Of a stretch of 11,233 nt of DNA, positions 1-6,100 are shown piece by piece. The DNA comes from Nitrospirae bacterium GWC2_57_9. Lineage in GTDB: Bacteria > Nitrospirota > UBA9217. Each line of letters starts with the position of its first letter. Position 1 is the first letter of the stretch. The notes below the pieces were generated by a model, which was not told where the DNA came from, did not search any database, and saw nothing but the letters and a program-made list of their open reading frames with translations. The translations under genes and the position numbers were made by a program. The stretch spans positions 1-11,233 of the forward strand of contig MHEA01000215.1 of NCBI GenBank assembly GCA_001805085.1, given 5' to 3'.

Positions 1-8
1 CCTCCTTT
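1..8 (-). promoter_or_regulatory. Shine-Dalgarno-like sequence of a minus-strand gene starting left of the window
   Basis: Read on the minus strand the first eight bases give AAAGGAGG, a near-perfect ribosome binding site. Its orientation would serve a gene whose start codon lies a few bases outside the left edge. No coding sequence inside the window belongs to it, so this is inferred from the motif and its edge position only. Confidence 0.35.
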
Positions 9-128
9 GACCTAAATCCGTTGTTGGCAATAAACCGCTCGCTGGAAAAGATATGCTCTTGTTTCAAAGGAATCCCGAAAAGGAAAATCCTTTTTGAATA
101 AACGATAGCACAGGAGAAGAAAGGGGTC

Positions 129-143
129 TGTGACTAAGTCACA
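129..143. promoter_or_regulatory. 15-bp palindrome TGTGACTAAGTCACA
   Basis: The arms TGTGAC and GTCACA are perfectly inverted around TAA. The half-sites TGTGA/TCACA are those of CRP-type regulators, but the spacing is 5 rather than the usual 6 bp, which would put the half-sites out of register. It lies about 120 bp upstream of the gene presumed to start at the left edge. It could be an operator, or just a hairpin of a repeat element, since the following GGGGAAAAGGGACGGGACA stretch looks repeat-like. Confidence 0.25.
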
Positions 144-376
144 CTGGGGAAAAGGGACGGGACAACGCTAACATCGAGTGGTTCTTTTGCCAAGAAAGTT
201 GAAGACACCCAGAGAGGATGAGAAACCAAGAAGCTTTGACACAGAAAAAAGCCGATGAAATATGATTTTCACTGATCTTATCCGTCTGAATCAGATCTCG
301 ATCCGCCGTTATCAGTGTCAAATGTTTCAGGTTTGTTTTCTCTGATGTACCCAAAATACCAACAAACCAAATACGA

Positions 377-1006
377 TCACTTGAGAATGGATATGGAATT
401 CCGGGAAAGCTTGACCTGCTGCCTCCGCTCGAAATCCTTGAGCAGGCGGCTCACGACCTCGCGCGAGGTCCCCAGGTCATTGGCGATCTTCTGGTGGGTC
501 GTTTCCAGGTGTCCGTTCCCCGACCTCTCGACCAGGTAATCCAGCAGCCGCTGGTCCATCCTGCCGAAAGCCACCTCTTCGACCAGTTCCATGACCGTGG
601 TAAAGCGTTCGTTCATGATCGTGAAGACGAACTTGCGCATCTGCTCCGACTCGGCCACCATCCGGTGAAAGACAGGCGCCGGGAAGAGCAGCACCTCGCT
701 CTCCGCTGCCGCCAGGGCATAGGCCGGATAGGTCTTCCCGGAAAGTATGCACGATGCGTTCAGGATGCAGGTATCCCCCGGGCCGATCTCATAGAGCGTG
801 ATCTCGCGGCCGCTCTGGCCTATCTTATAGACCCGGATATCGCCGGAGATCACGAAGGCAATGCCCGAACAGACGTCGCCCTCGCGATAGATCTGGGTCC
901 CGACGGGCACGGTTTGAAGATTGCCCGCGGCAAGGAAGTCGCGGAGCAGGCTGTCCGGGGTGTTCCGGAACGCGGGGAAGAGCTTGAGAAATTCGGGTGC
1001 CTTCAT
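377..1006 (-). CDS. Crp/Fnr-family transcriptional regulator
   Basis: A 209-residue protein, the usual length for this family of DNA-binding homodimers that sense a small molecule or redox state. Residues about 12-120 form the cyclic-nucleotide-binding-like beta barrel (REGD at 41-44, then SGDIRVY at 54-60). The dimer helix follows (about 120-155), and a helix-turn-helix lies at about 167-206. The recognition helix reads TSREVVSRLLK from residue 180; R182, E183 and R187 align with CRP Arg180, Glu181 and Arg185, which contact GTGA half-sites, so a CRP-like target is predicted. No N-terminal cysteine cluster is present, so it is not a classical FeS FNR. Three cysteines (46, 80, 86) lie in the sensory barrel, two within CILNASC. 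The effector is unknown. It is transcribed divergently from the ftsH-type gene. There is no Shine-Dalgarno in front of the ATG, which agrees with the leaderless promoter model. Confidence 0.93.
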   Translation of the reverse strand: MKAPEFLKLFPAFRNTPDSLLRDFLAAGNLQTVPVGTQIYREGDVCSGIAFVISGDIRVYKIGQSGREITLYEIGPGDTCILNASCILSGKTYPAYALAAAESEVLLFPAPVFHRMVAESEQMRKFVFTIMNERFTTVMELVEEVAFGRMDQRLLDYLVERSGNGHLETTHQKIANDLGTSREVVSRLLKDFERRQQVKLSRNSISILK

Positions 1007-1014
1007 ACAGAGAT

Positions 1015-1043
1015 ATCTTATGCGGGATTCGGGGGTTTGTCAA
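1015..1043 (-). promoter_or_regulatory. Sigma-70-type promoter of the Crp/Fnr gene, predicted leaderless
   Basis: On the minus strand TTGACA (1043-1038) is followed after exactly 17 nt by TAAGAT (1020-1015). The predicted start of transcription is near 1008, only about 2 nt before the ATG at 1006. No ribosome binding site exists between, so the mRNA would be leaderless or nearly so. The -35 is a perfect match and the -10 matches 4 of 6. Confidence 0.55.
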
Positions 1044-1075
1044 TGGCGGAAAAGCACGCGAATTGACAGCAGCAA

Positions 1076-1091
1076 CGTGAGCCGGGTCACA
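1076..1091. promoter_or_regulatory. CRP-type palindromic operator between regulator and ftsH
   Basis: The sequence CGTGA-GCCGGG-TCACA has GTGA (1077-1080) and TCAC (1087-1090) inverted with the 6-bp spacing of CRP-family sites. Its centre is 1083.5. That is exactly 41.5 bp upstream of the start site predicted from the extended -10 at 1110-1118, the class II activator position. The neighbouring regulator carries the R-E-R recognition residues expected to read GTGA, so it is the obvious candidate to bind here. Confidence 0.5.
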
Positions 1092-1109
1092 TAAAAAGGC
1101 GTCTGTCCA

Positions 1110-1118
1110 TGCTATGGT
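1110..1118 (+). promoter_or_regulatory. Extended -10 promoter element for the ftsH-type gene
   Basis: TGC-TATGGT has the TGn extension plus a 4-of-6 match to TATAAT. No good -35 is found 16-18 bp upstream, as is typical of activator-dependent class II promoters. The predicted start is near 1125, leaving a leader of about 47 nt before the ATG at 1172. Confidence 0.4.
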
Positions 1119-1171
1119 ACCTGCGAGGACCGCTGCCTGCCGCAGGGTCCAGCCTATTTTTGAGGTAACGA

Positions 1172-2941
1172 ATGAAAAATAGTACACGCATACTGATTAT
1201 CAAATTATCCGCCTTTCTCGCCATCTCCGCCTTGCTCATCTGCGGGATCCTTATCTGGAGGCATTACCAGATCCAGAAACGCGGAAGGATCAGCTATACC
1301 GTCTTTGTGGACAAGGTAAATGCCGGGGAGATCAAAAGCGTCCGGATGGAAGGCGATGCCATAACTGCCGTCGCACGGTCCGGGGCCTCCTATGAGCTCT
1401 TTCGACCCATGGATGCAGAGCTGTCGAAACTGCTTCTGGCGAAGAACATCGACCTTTCAGCCAAACCTGCCGACTCGCACACCGGCCGGGTGGAGCTCGG
1501 GATCGGCCTGCTGATGCTGGTGCCCCTGTTCTTCATCATGAAGAAGACCGGTGTGTTCGGCGGCAGCAAGACCAGGGCAGTGAACCCGAAGGAATCGGGG
1601 ACCCTGTTCCAGGATGTGGCCGGAGCCGAAGAGGCGAAGGACGATCTTGTCGAAACTGTGGAGTTCCTGAAGGATCCAAGCCGTTTTTCCCGGCTGGGCG
1701 GGAAGATGCCCACGGGCGTGCTGCTCGTCGGCCCTCCCGGCACCGGCAAGACCCTCCTTGCCCGGGCCGTGGCCGGCGAGGCACGGGTCCCCTTTTTTGC
1801 TCATTCAGCCTCTGAATTCGTGGAGATGTACGTGGGCGTGGGCGCCGCCCGCGTACGGGAGCTGTTCACGCAGGCAAAAAAGCACTCCCCCTGCATCATC
1901 TTTATTGACGAACTGGATGCCGTAGGCCGAAAACGCGATGCAGCAGGCGGCAGCGGCAACGACGAGCGAGACCAGACCCTGAACCAGCTGCTCGTGGAAA
2001 TGGACGGTTTTACGGTGAACCCGGGCATCGTTGTGCTTGCAGCCACGAACCGGCCGGAGATTCTCGACCCGGCCCTGCTGCGGCCCGGCAGGTTCGACCG
2101 GCAGGTATCCGTCGGCGCGCCCGATATTCGGGGGCGTGAGGATATCCTGAAAGTGCATGCCCGGAAGGTGCCCCTGAGCGCCGGCGTGGACCTGCACGTG
2201 ATCGCCCGTGGCACACCGGGCTTCTCCGGAGCGGACCTCGCAAATGTGGTGAACGAGGCCGCCATCCAGGCCGCGCGCCAAAGCAAGCCTGCCGTGGACA
2301 TGGAGGACTTCGAGGCGGCAAAGGACAAGCTGCTGATGGGGGCCGAAAAGAAATCCCTGGTCCTGTCCGATGCGGCCAGGCTTCGTACCGCCTGGCATGA
2401 GGCCGGCCATGTGATGGCTGCGAAACTCATCCCGGGCTGCGACCCGGTGCACAAGGTCTCGATCATCCCCCGGGGCCGCGCCCTGGGCGTGACCGTTCAG
2501 ATCCCGGAAGAGGACATTCATTGCTATACCAGGGAGATGCTGGTCTGCCACATCAAGGTGCTGATGGGAGGCCGGGCCGCCGAAGACCTGGTCTACCGGA
2601 CAACGACCACGGGAGCAGGCAACGACCTTGCCCGGGCGACTGACCTGGCACGAAAGATGGTCTGCGAGTGGGGCATGTCGGAGGCCTTCGGCCCGGTTGC
2701 CTTCGGCAGGAACGAGGCGGCCGGTCCCGATGGCGGGGTGATGAAGAACTTCAGCGATGCCACAGCGAAAGAGATCGACTCGGAGATCCGCTCCATCGTC
2801 ACTTCGGCCTACGCCGAGGTGCTGGACCTGCTGACCAGGCACCGGGAAACCTTAGAGCTTCTGGTACGGGAACTGGCGATAAAAGAAACGATGAGCAGCG
2901 AGGAGATCGATGCTGTGCTGGGAATGGCGAAAACCTCGTAA
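1172..2941 (+). CDS. ftsH: Membrane-anchored ATP-dependent zinc metalloprotease, FtsH family
   Basis: Hexameric AAA+ protease of the inner membrane that extracts and degrades membrane and short-lived cytosolic proteins. The 589 residues run: TM1 about 7-29, a short periplasmic part, TM2 about 107-123, the AAA domain from about 140, and the M41 protease domain from about 400. Walker A is GPPGTGKT (187-194), Walker B IIFIDELDA (242-250), and arginine fingers R307 and R310 lie in RPGRFDR. The zinc site is HEAGH (409-413) with D485 in GAGND as third ligand. All catalytic residues are present. The pore loop reads MYVG instead of the more usual MFVG. The C-terminus stops soon after the protease helices, so it is slightly shorter than typical 610-650 residue FtsH. 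The start is supported by GAGGT 5 nt upstream. It is not next to the usual housekeeping ftsH neighbours (tilS, folP, hpt), so it may be an accessory copy governed by the divergent regulator. Confidence 0.95.
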   Translation: MKNSTRILIIKLSAFLAISALLICGILIWRHYQIQKRGRISYTVFVDKVNAGEIKSVRMEGDAITAVARSGASYELFRPMDAELSKLLLAKNIDLSAKPADSHTGRVELGIGLLMLVPLFFIMKKTGVFGGSKTRAVNPKESGTLFQDVAGAEEAKDDLVETVEFLKDPSRFSRLGGKMPTGVLLVGPPGTGKTLLARAVAGEARVPFFAHSASEFVEMYVGVGAARVRELFTQAKKHSPCIIFIDELDAVGRKRDAAGGSGNDERDQTLNQLLVEMDGFTVNPGIVVLAATNRPEILDPALLRPGRFDRQVSVGAPDIRGREDILKVHARKVPLSAGVDLHVIARGTPGFSGADLANVVNEAAIQAARQSKPAVDMEDFEAAKDKLLMGAEKKSLVLSDAARLRTAWHEAGHVMAAKLIPGCDPVHKVSIIPRGRALGVTVQIPEEDIHCYTREMLVCHIKVLMGGRAAEDLVYRTTTTGAGNDLARATDLARKMVCEWGMSEAFGPVAFGRNEAAGPDGGVMKNFSDATAKEIDSEIRSIVTSAYAEVLDLLTRHRETLELLVRELAIKETMSSEEIDAVLGMAKTS

Positions 2942-2969
2942 AGGCCTGTCTCTCGGGAGGCGCGGCCCT

Positions 2970-2988
2970 GCCACCGATCTTTGGTGGC
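2970..2988 (+). other. Hairpin downstream of ftsH
   Basis: GCCACC (2970-2975) and GGTGGC (2983-2988) are inverted around a 7-nt loop, 29 nt after the ftsH stop. There is no T-run, so it is not a standard intrinsic terminator; it may stabilise the 3' end of the message. Confidence 0.35.
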
Positions 2989-3002
2989 GTTGAGGGTTCT
3001 CG

Positions 3003-3029
3003 CACCCGGCGGGGCGAGCGCGCCGGGTG
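3003..3029 (+). terminator. GC-rich hairpin 3' of ftsH, possible transcript end
   Basis: CACCCGGCG (3003-3011) and CGCCGGGTG (3021-3029) form a perfect 9-bp stem around a 9-nt loop. It is the strongest hairpin after ftsH, but no T-tract follows, so factor-dependent termination or 3'-end protection is more likely than intrinsic termination. Confidence 0.3.
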
Positions 3030-3082
3030 AGGTCGCGGAGAAAAGCGCTTGACTTGCTCTCCGTGAGAATCAAAATCCTAAA

Positions 3083-3250
3083 TTCTTTTTCTCTCGCAAA
3101 GCCGCAAATGCGCAAAGAAAGAAAGGCTCGAAACCGGGGGAAAAGCTCAGGCCTCTGTTTTCACACGGAGCCACGAAGACAAGAAGGGAGGCGAAAGCTT
3201 AAAGTCCCTCGGCTCGCTTCGCGCTGCGTTCACTCCGCGCTCCGCATTCG
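3083..3250. repeat. Mosaic of short low-complexity dispersed-type repeats
   Basis: Three different repetitive segments lie side by side. CGCAAAG-type units recur with a period of 8 nt (3095-3117). An ACGGAGCCACGAAGAC-type segment lies at 3164-3180. A GCTTCGCGCTGCGTTCACTC-type segment lies at about 3214-3233 within 3206-3250. Such strings, with short periods and weak open frames, are known as dispersed intergenic repeats in several anaerobic lineages; that they are dispersed in this genome cannot be seen from one window. I see no gene here. Confidence 0.5.
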
Positions 3251-3266
3251 ATAGAATTATCCTTGT

Positions 3267-3320
3267 CCGCTACCCCTTCCCCCTCAGGGGGAAGGACGGG
3301 ATGAGGGTGGGCATCCCTCG
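3267..3320. repeat. Hairpin-bearing dispersed-type repeat overlapping the dus 3' end
   Basis: CCTTCCCCC (3275-3283) and GGGGGAAGG (3287-3295) form a perfect 9-bp stem around TCA. On the minus strand that loop is the TGA stop codon of the dus gene. The flanking GGATGAGGGTG pattern matches a widespread class of CCCTC/GAGGG repeats. Because the repeat is transcribed with dus it supplies the last residues (SSRPSP) and the stop. Confidence 0.5.
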
Positions 3321-4306
3321 TTATCTTCAAAGAACCTCTCCGCCCGTTCGCGGGCTTCCTCCACGCTGTCGCTGCTCTGGACCCGGGATGCCAGGTGGTG
3401 TCCGAACTGGTAGTTCCGGGCAAAATGATGGATGAACTGCTTCAGCCTGCCCAGCCGGTGCTCCGGCCTGAAATGCTCGTTCAGGAGATCGACGAACCTG
3501 CAGAAAAGCGCGGGCAGGGACACTGCGGGCGTTGGAACAGCGCACCCGAACAGTTCCCGGGCGATCTCCGCAAAGAGCCACGGTCTTATCGCTGCCCCGC
3601 GGGCGAGCATCAGCCCGTCCGCGCCGGACAGGCGCAGGCATTTTTCCGCGTCCTGGACCGAGAATATGCCCCCATTGGCGATGACCGGGATCGTGACCTG
3701 CTCCTTTATGCCGGCAATGATTTCCCATCTCGGATTCCTCGCAAAGGACTCCTGTTTGAGCCGGGCATGTACCGAGATCAGATCGATGCCCTCGTCTTCG
3801 AGCATGCTGCAGAAATCCTGCAATCTCCCCATATCCAGATCCATGCCCAGCCGGATCTTTGCCGTCAGGGGCAAGGAGGTGAGCTTCCGCGCCTCGGCCG
3901 CGATCCGGCGGACCTCCCCGGGCTGTTCCATCAGCCCGGCGCCCGCACCGCGCCTGGCAACGGCAGGAGCAGGGCATCCCAGGTTCAGGTCTATGGCGTC
4001 AGCGTTGACCGCATGCAGCGCGTCCACGGCCGGGGCCACTTCCTGCGCCGAGGAGATCAGGATCTGATAGGAGAGCGGTTTTTCAGAAGCGGTACGGATC
4101 AGGTAGGGCGATACTCCGGGATTCTCGACAGGGAGGCTCCTTGCCGAAAGCATCTCCGTTGAAAGCAGACCGGCTCCGCCGAAATCGCAGATCACCTGAC
4201 GGAGCGCGGTGTGGGTAAGGCCTACCATGGGCGCCAGCAGGAGCGGAGGATCGATCCGGAGATCACGGATCAGGATCGGTTGTCGAAGGGCCACTGGTTG
4301 AGACAT
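3284..4306 (-). CDS. tRNA-dihydrouridine synthase (Dus family)
   Basis: FMN-dependent enzyme that reduces specific uridines in the tRNA D-loop region to dihydrouridine with NADPH. From the ATG at 4306 it has 340 residues, normal for the family. The FMN-binding TIM barrel starts at APMVGLTHTALR (25-36). The catalytic Cys is C111 in NLGCPAPAV. Further family motifs are IRLGMD (151-156), SVHAR (178-182), PVIANGGI (197-204) and GADGLMLARGA (218-228). A helical tRNA-binding domain follows from about 245 (HRLGRLKQFIHHF). The frame could extend to a TTG at 4342, but that codon lies inside the predicted -35, and the ATG gives the expected N-terminus. No Shine-Dalgarno is seen. The last residues come from a repeat element. 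Which Dus subfamily (A, B, C) it belongs to I cannot say. It has no operon partner here. Confidence 0.93.
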   Translation of the reverse strand: MSQPVALRQPILIRDLRIDPPLLLAPMVGLTHTALRQVICDFGGAGLLSTEMLSARSLPVENPGVSPYLIRTASEKPLSYQILISSAQEVAPAVDALHAVNADAIDLNLGCPAPAVARRGAGAGLMEQPGEVRRIAAEARKLTSLPLTAKIRLGMDLDMGRLQDFCSMLEDEGIDLISVHARLKQESFARNPRWEIIAGIKEQVTIPVIANGGIFSVQDAEKCLRLSGADGLMLARGAAIRPWLFAEIARELFGCAVPTPAVSLPALFCRFVDLLNEHFRPEHRLGRLKQFIHHFARNYQFGHHLASRVQSSDSVEEARERAERFFEDNEGCPPSSRPSP

Positions 4307-4313
4307 GGAAGGT

Positions 4314-4342
4314 ACTATACCGGAGGAGAAAGGAAAAACCAA
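4314..4342 (-). promoter_or_regulatory. Sigma-70-type promoter of dus, predicted leaderless
   Basis: On the minus strand TTGGTT (4342-4337), 17 nt, then TATAGT (4319-4314, 5 of 6). Transcription would start at 4307 or on the A of the ATG at 4306. No ribosome binding site separates the -10 from the ATG, so the mRNA is predicted to be leaderless. Confidence 0.5.
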
Positions 4343-4376
4343 GAGGTAACTACGGCAGGAGATTCTTGAAAAACCG

Positions 4377-4450
4377 AAAGGATCAAAAGCTTTGCTGCTT
4401 TTCGCCTGGTTTTATCCGTGTTCATCCGTGTCCATCTGCGGCCTAATTTG
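4377..4450 (-). repeat. Dispersed repeat copy A, with small hairpin, 3' of the cytochrome gene
   Basis: The plus strand reads three roughly 10-nt units: TATCCGTGTT, CATCCGTGTC and CATCTGCGGC (4412-4441), preceded by GCCTGGTT and, at 4377-4394, by an AAGCTTTG-containing segment shared with 6166-6186. AAAAGC (4385-4390) and GCTTTT (4397-4402) form a weak hairpin. The copy starts directly after the cytochrome stop codon. Closely related copies lie at 6291-6340 and 10161-10199. Confidence 0.7.
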
Positions 4451-5053
4451 CTACTTCACGAAATTGCTTGCATGGAGATGGCATCTCACGCAGGTATCCC
4501 CGGTGTTGTGGTTATGGCTCCCGGCGGCGGAGTTCCGGTGGAACTTGGTCAAGGTGTGGCAGGTCTCGCAGACGCCGTCGTAGTAGCCGTTTGCGTCCTC
4601 GTCGGCATCGGCGAAGGAATGGAGCGTCGGCATTCCCGCCGTGGAACCCCGGCTCTCGAAGACCACTTCCCGAACCCCGCTGTTCGGCGTCGTGATCCTG
4701 GCATACCCGGTAGCATCCTGCCTGCTCCCCGTCAGTCTTATATTGGATCCGCCAAGCCAGTTCCCCCCATTGTCGTGCGGATCGTGGCAGGTGCGGCAGG
4801 TGATGCGAAATGCAGGATAAACGCTGTTCCGATCGTTCAGATGAACTTCGGCCTTGAGTGTCGATATGCCCGCGGGGCCGTGGCAGCTCATACAGAGCGT
4901 TTCGGCCTGCGTATCATTGAGCAGTGCCGAACCCGCTGCGCCATGAACGGCATGGCAATAGTTGCATTGGTGAGCGGCGATCAGCGCTTTTGCACTGCCG
5001 GGGGAAATCATTGCCGCAGCAACCACGGCGATCAGTATCAGGCAGCGTTTCAT
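4451..5053 (-). CDS. Exported multiheme (five-heme) c-type cytochrome, doubled-CXXCH type
   Basis: Periplasmic or extracellular electron carrier. The 200 residues begin with a signal peptide (about 1-22, cleavage near GSAKA). Five CXXCH sites bind heme c covalently: C30-H34, C54-H58, C86-H90, C162-H166 and C188-H192. Nine further histidines (28, 37, 71, 93, 145, 172, 180, 182, 194) are enough for bis-His ligation of all five. The first two sites, with HAVHG between them, follow the doubled-CXXCH pattern of multiheme cytochromes in metal- and sulfur-respiring bacteria. A 72-residue heme-free stretch separates hemes 3 and 4 and holds an acidic DADEDANG loop (149-156) that may bind calcium. A GGAGGAGGG ribosome site lies 8 nt upstream. 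Its ATG overlaps the TGA of the NHL gene by the ATGA arrangement, so translation is probably coupled. Maturation genes are not in this window. The electron donor and acceptor are unknown. Confidence 0.92.
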   Translation of the reverse strand: MKRCLILIAVVAAAMISPGSAKALIAAHQCNYCHAVHGAAGSALLNDTQAETLCMSCHGPAGISTLKAEVHLNDRNSVYPAFRITCRTCHDPHDNGGNWLGGSNIRLTGSRQDATGYARITTPNSGVREVVFESRGSTAGMPTLHSFADADEDANGYYDGVCETCHTLTKFHRNSAAGSHNHNTGDTCVRCHLHASNFVK

Positions 5054-5949
5054 GGCAGCAGCCCTCCTCCGGGGAACCGTTCGATGCGGCCGGGACGGTT
5101 GTTCGTGACGTACGCGTCCTTCGTCAACCGGTCGATCACCACGTCGAGCGGCAGCATCAGTTGGCCCGGTTCTGCGCCGAAACTGCCGAGGGTCTTGGCC
5201 AGGGACCCAGAGGAACTGTCCAGAACGAGCACCTTGCCGAGTACGCCGTCTGCCAGGAAAAGATGGTCTTCGGAGAACGACATTCCCTGGGGCCGGGAAA
5301 AGCCCGCTCGTTGACCGGAGAGCGCCCTGCGCAGGTTGCCCGAATAGTCGAAGACATGGACAAGGGCGGGATTTTTCAGCGACGGATCACCGTAATCGCT
5401 TACATAGAGTTCGCTTCGCTCCGCATCGATAGCAATACCGGCCGGGTTCACGATATCCCGGGACATGATCGTCTGTATGAGCGTTCCTTCGCGATCAAAA
5501 AGCTTGACCGTTCTGTCCAGGCCATCGACGACGAAGAGCGTGTCCGACCGCTCGTCCATTGCCATATCCCTGGCAAGAATGCGGTTGCCGCGTGATCCCC
5601 CGAAAACGCCCAGGTTATTTCCGGCGGGATTATACATTTCTATCCGTTTTTCGGTCTCATTGCCCACAAGGATCCGACCGCCGGTATAAGCAACGGCAAG
5701 GGGTGCGCCCTTGACCGGGAAGGAACGGACAGACTTGAGCTTCAATTTGTTGAGCAGGAACACCGCCTTTTCGCGGTAGTCGCTCACGATCAGAAGATCG
5801 CCCATCTCTGCGATTCGCACGGGTGATGCCAGGTCCCCGGGGCTCCTGCCCCCTGTTTCAACTGCTCGCGATGGAGGAGGCAGAAAAAGAAAGCCTGCTG
5901 CCAGCAGGACCGGCAGGATGACCGCTCCTTGTCGTAAGAAACATTTCAT
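5050..5949 (-). CDS. Exported NHL-repeat beta-propeller protein
   Basis: A 299-residue secreted or periplasmic protein. An N-terminal signal peptide (about 1-29, hydrophobic VILPVLLAAGFLFL, then SRA) precedes repeated NHL-type strands. These recur as ILVGNETEKRIEMYN (93-107), LFVVDGLDRTVKLFD (128-142), LYVSDYGD (171-178), LFLADGVLGKVLVLD (220-234) and AYVTNNRPGRIERF (269-282), consistent with a six-bladed propeller. NHL propellers usually act as binding scaffolds rather than enzymes. A strong AAAGGAGGG ribosome site lies 8 nt before the ATG. It is the first gene of a two-gene unit and overlaps the cytochrome start by 4 nt. NHL proteins recur beside multiheme cytochromes in respiratory bacteria, so a role in placing or contacting the cytochrome is inferred, not shown. 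I see no catalytic residues. Confidence 0.85.
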   Translation of the reverse strand: MKCFLRQGAVILPVLLAAGFLFLPPPSRAVETGGRSPGDLASPVRIAEMGDLLIVSDYREKAVFLLNKLKLKSVRSFPVKGAPLAVAYTGGRILVGNETEKRIEMYNPAGNNLGVFGGSRGNRILARDMAMDERSDTLFVVDGLDRTVKLFDREGTLIQTIMSRDIVNPAGIAIDAERSELYVSDYGDPSLKNPALVHVFDYSGNLRRALSGQRAGFSRPQGMSFSEDHLFLADGVLGKVLVLDSSSGSLAKTLGSFGAEPGQLMLPLDVVIDRLTKDAYVTNNRPGRIERFPGGGLLP

Positions 5950-5957
5950 CGAAAATG

Positions 5958-5966
5958 CCCTCCTTT
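5958..5966 (-). promoter_or_regulatory. Strong ribosome binding site of the NHL gene
   Basis: AAAGGAGGG lies 8 nt before the ATG at 5949. It fixes the start of the NHL gene and contrasts with the missing sites in front of the dus and Crp/Fnr genes. Confidence 0.8.
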
Positions 5967-6027
5967 GGACAAGACAGCACCGTCATGCCGCGGGCACGAA
6001 CAAATCGTGACCTCTGGGCCACTGCCG

Positions 6028-6043
6028 GGCAGTTGAAAAGCCA
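6028..6043 (-). promoter_or_regulatory. Sigma-54-like -24/-12 element before the NHL-cytochrome operon
   Basis: On the minus strand TGGC-N7-CTGC keeps the GG-N10-GC spacing of sigma-54 promoters, with one mismatch to the TTGC core. A start near 6017 would give a leader of about 68 nt. The match is imperfect and no enhancer site was identified. Confidence 0.3.
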
Positions 6044-6100
6044 GGGTATAATCGTCAGGACTGTCGCCCATAAGACGAATTATTTCAGAAAAAGTTACAG

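Larger units (their letters stand above)
1..376. other. Gene-free region upstream/downstream of the Crp/Fnr gene
   Basis: No convincing gene is seen here; the open frames are short and lack a ribosome binding site. Contents: an edge Shine-Dalgarno-like site; an AT-rich hairpin (AAAAGGA-AAA-TCCTTTT, 78-94); a 15-bp palindrome (129-143); and a degenerate dispersed-repeat remnant beginning with AAGCTTTGAC at 231-240 that is shared with 6177-6186. Inverted arms CACTGAT (268-274) and ATCAGTG (311-317) lie downstream of the regulator gene, but no T-run makes them a clear terminator. Confidence 0.5.

Noticed and set aside
1063..1091. TTGACA at 1063-1068 as -35 of the ftsH promoter
   Set aside because: At 16-18 nt spacing no acceptable -10 follows (GTCACA, TCACAT), whereas the extended -10 at 1110-1118 fits the CRP-type site.
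1834..1845. Pore-loop Tyr instead of Phe in FtsH as a sign of lost function
   Set aside because: The change is conservative, the rest of the pore motif and all catalytic residues are intact, and aromatic character is kept.
1805..2842. 345-residue open frame antisense to ftsH
   Set aside because: It lies fully opposite a gene with all catalytic motifs; composition is that of a GC-rich shadow frame and no ribosome site is present.
4307..4342. TTG start adding 12 residues to Dus
   Set aside because: No ribosome site, the codon lies in the predicted -35, and the family N-terminus fits the ATG at 4306.
4404..4450. CRISPR-like short repeats
   Set aside because: Units are 10 nt, directly adjacent, diverged and without spacers; this is a periodic dispersed repeat.
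4418..5314. 298-residue plus-strand frame opposite the cytochrome and NHL genes
   Set aside because: It begins inside the dispersed repeat and runs antisense to a clear five-CXXCH protein.
6047..6052. Perfect TATAAT on the plus strand
   Set aside because: No -35 at suitable spacing and no plus-strand gene downstream.
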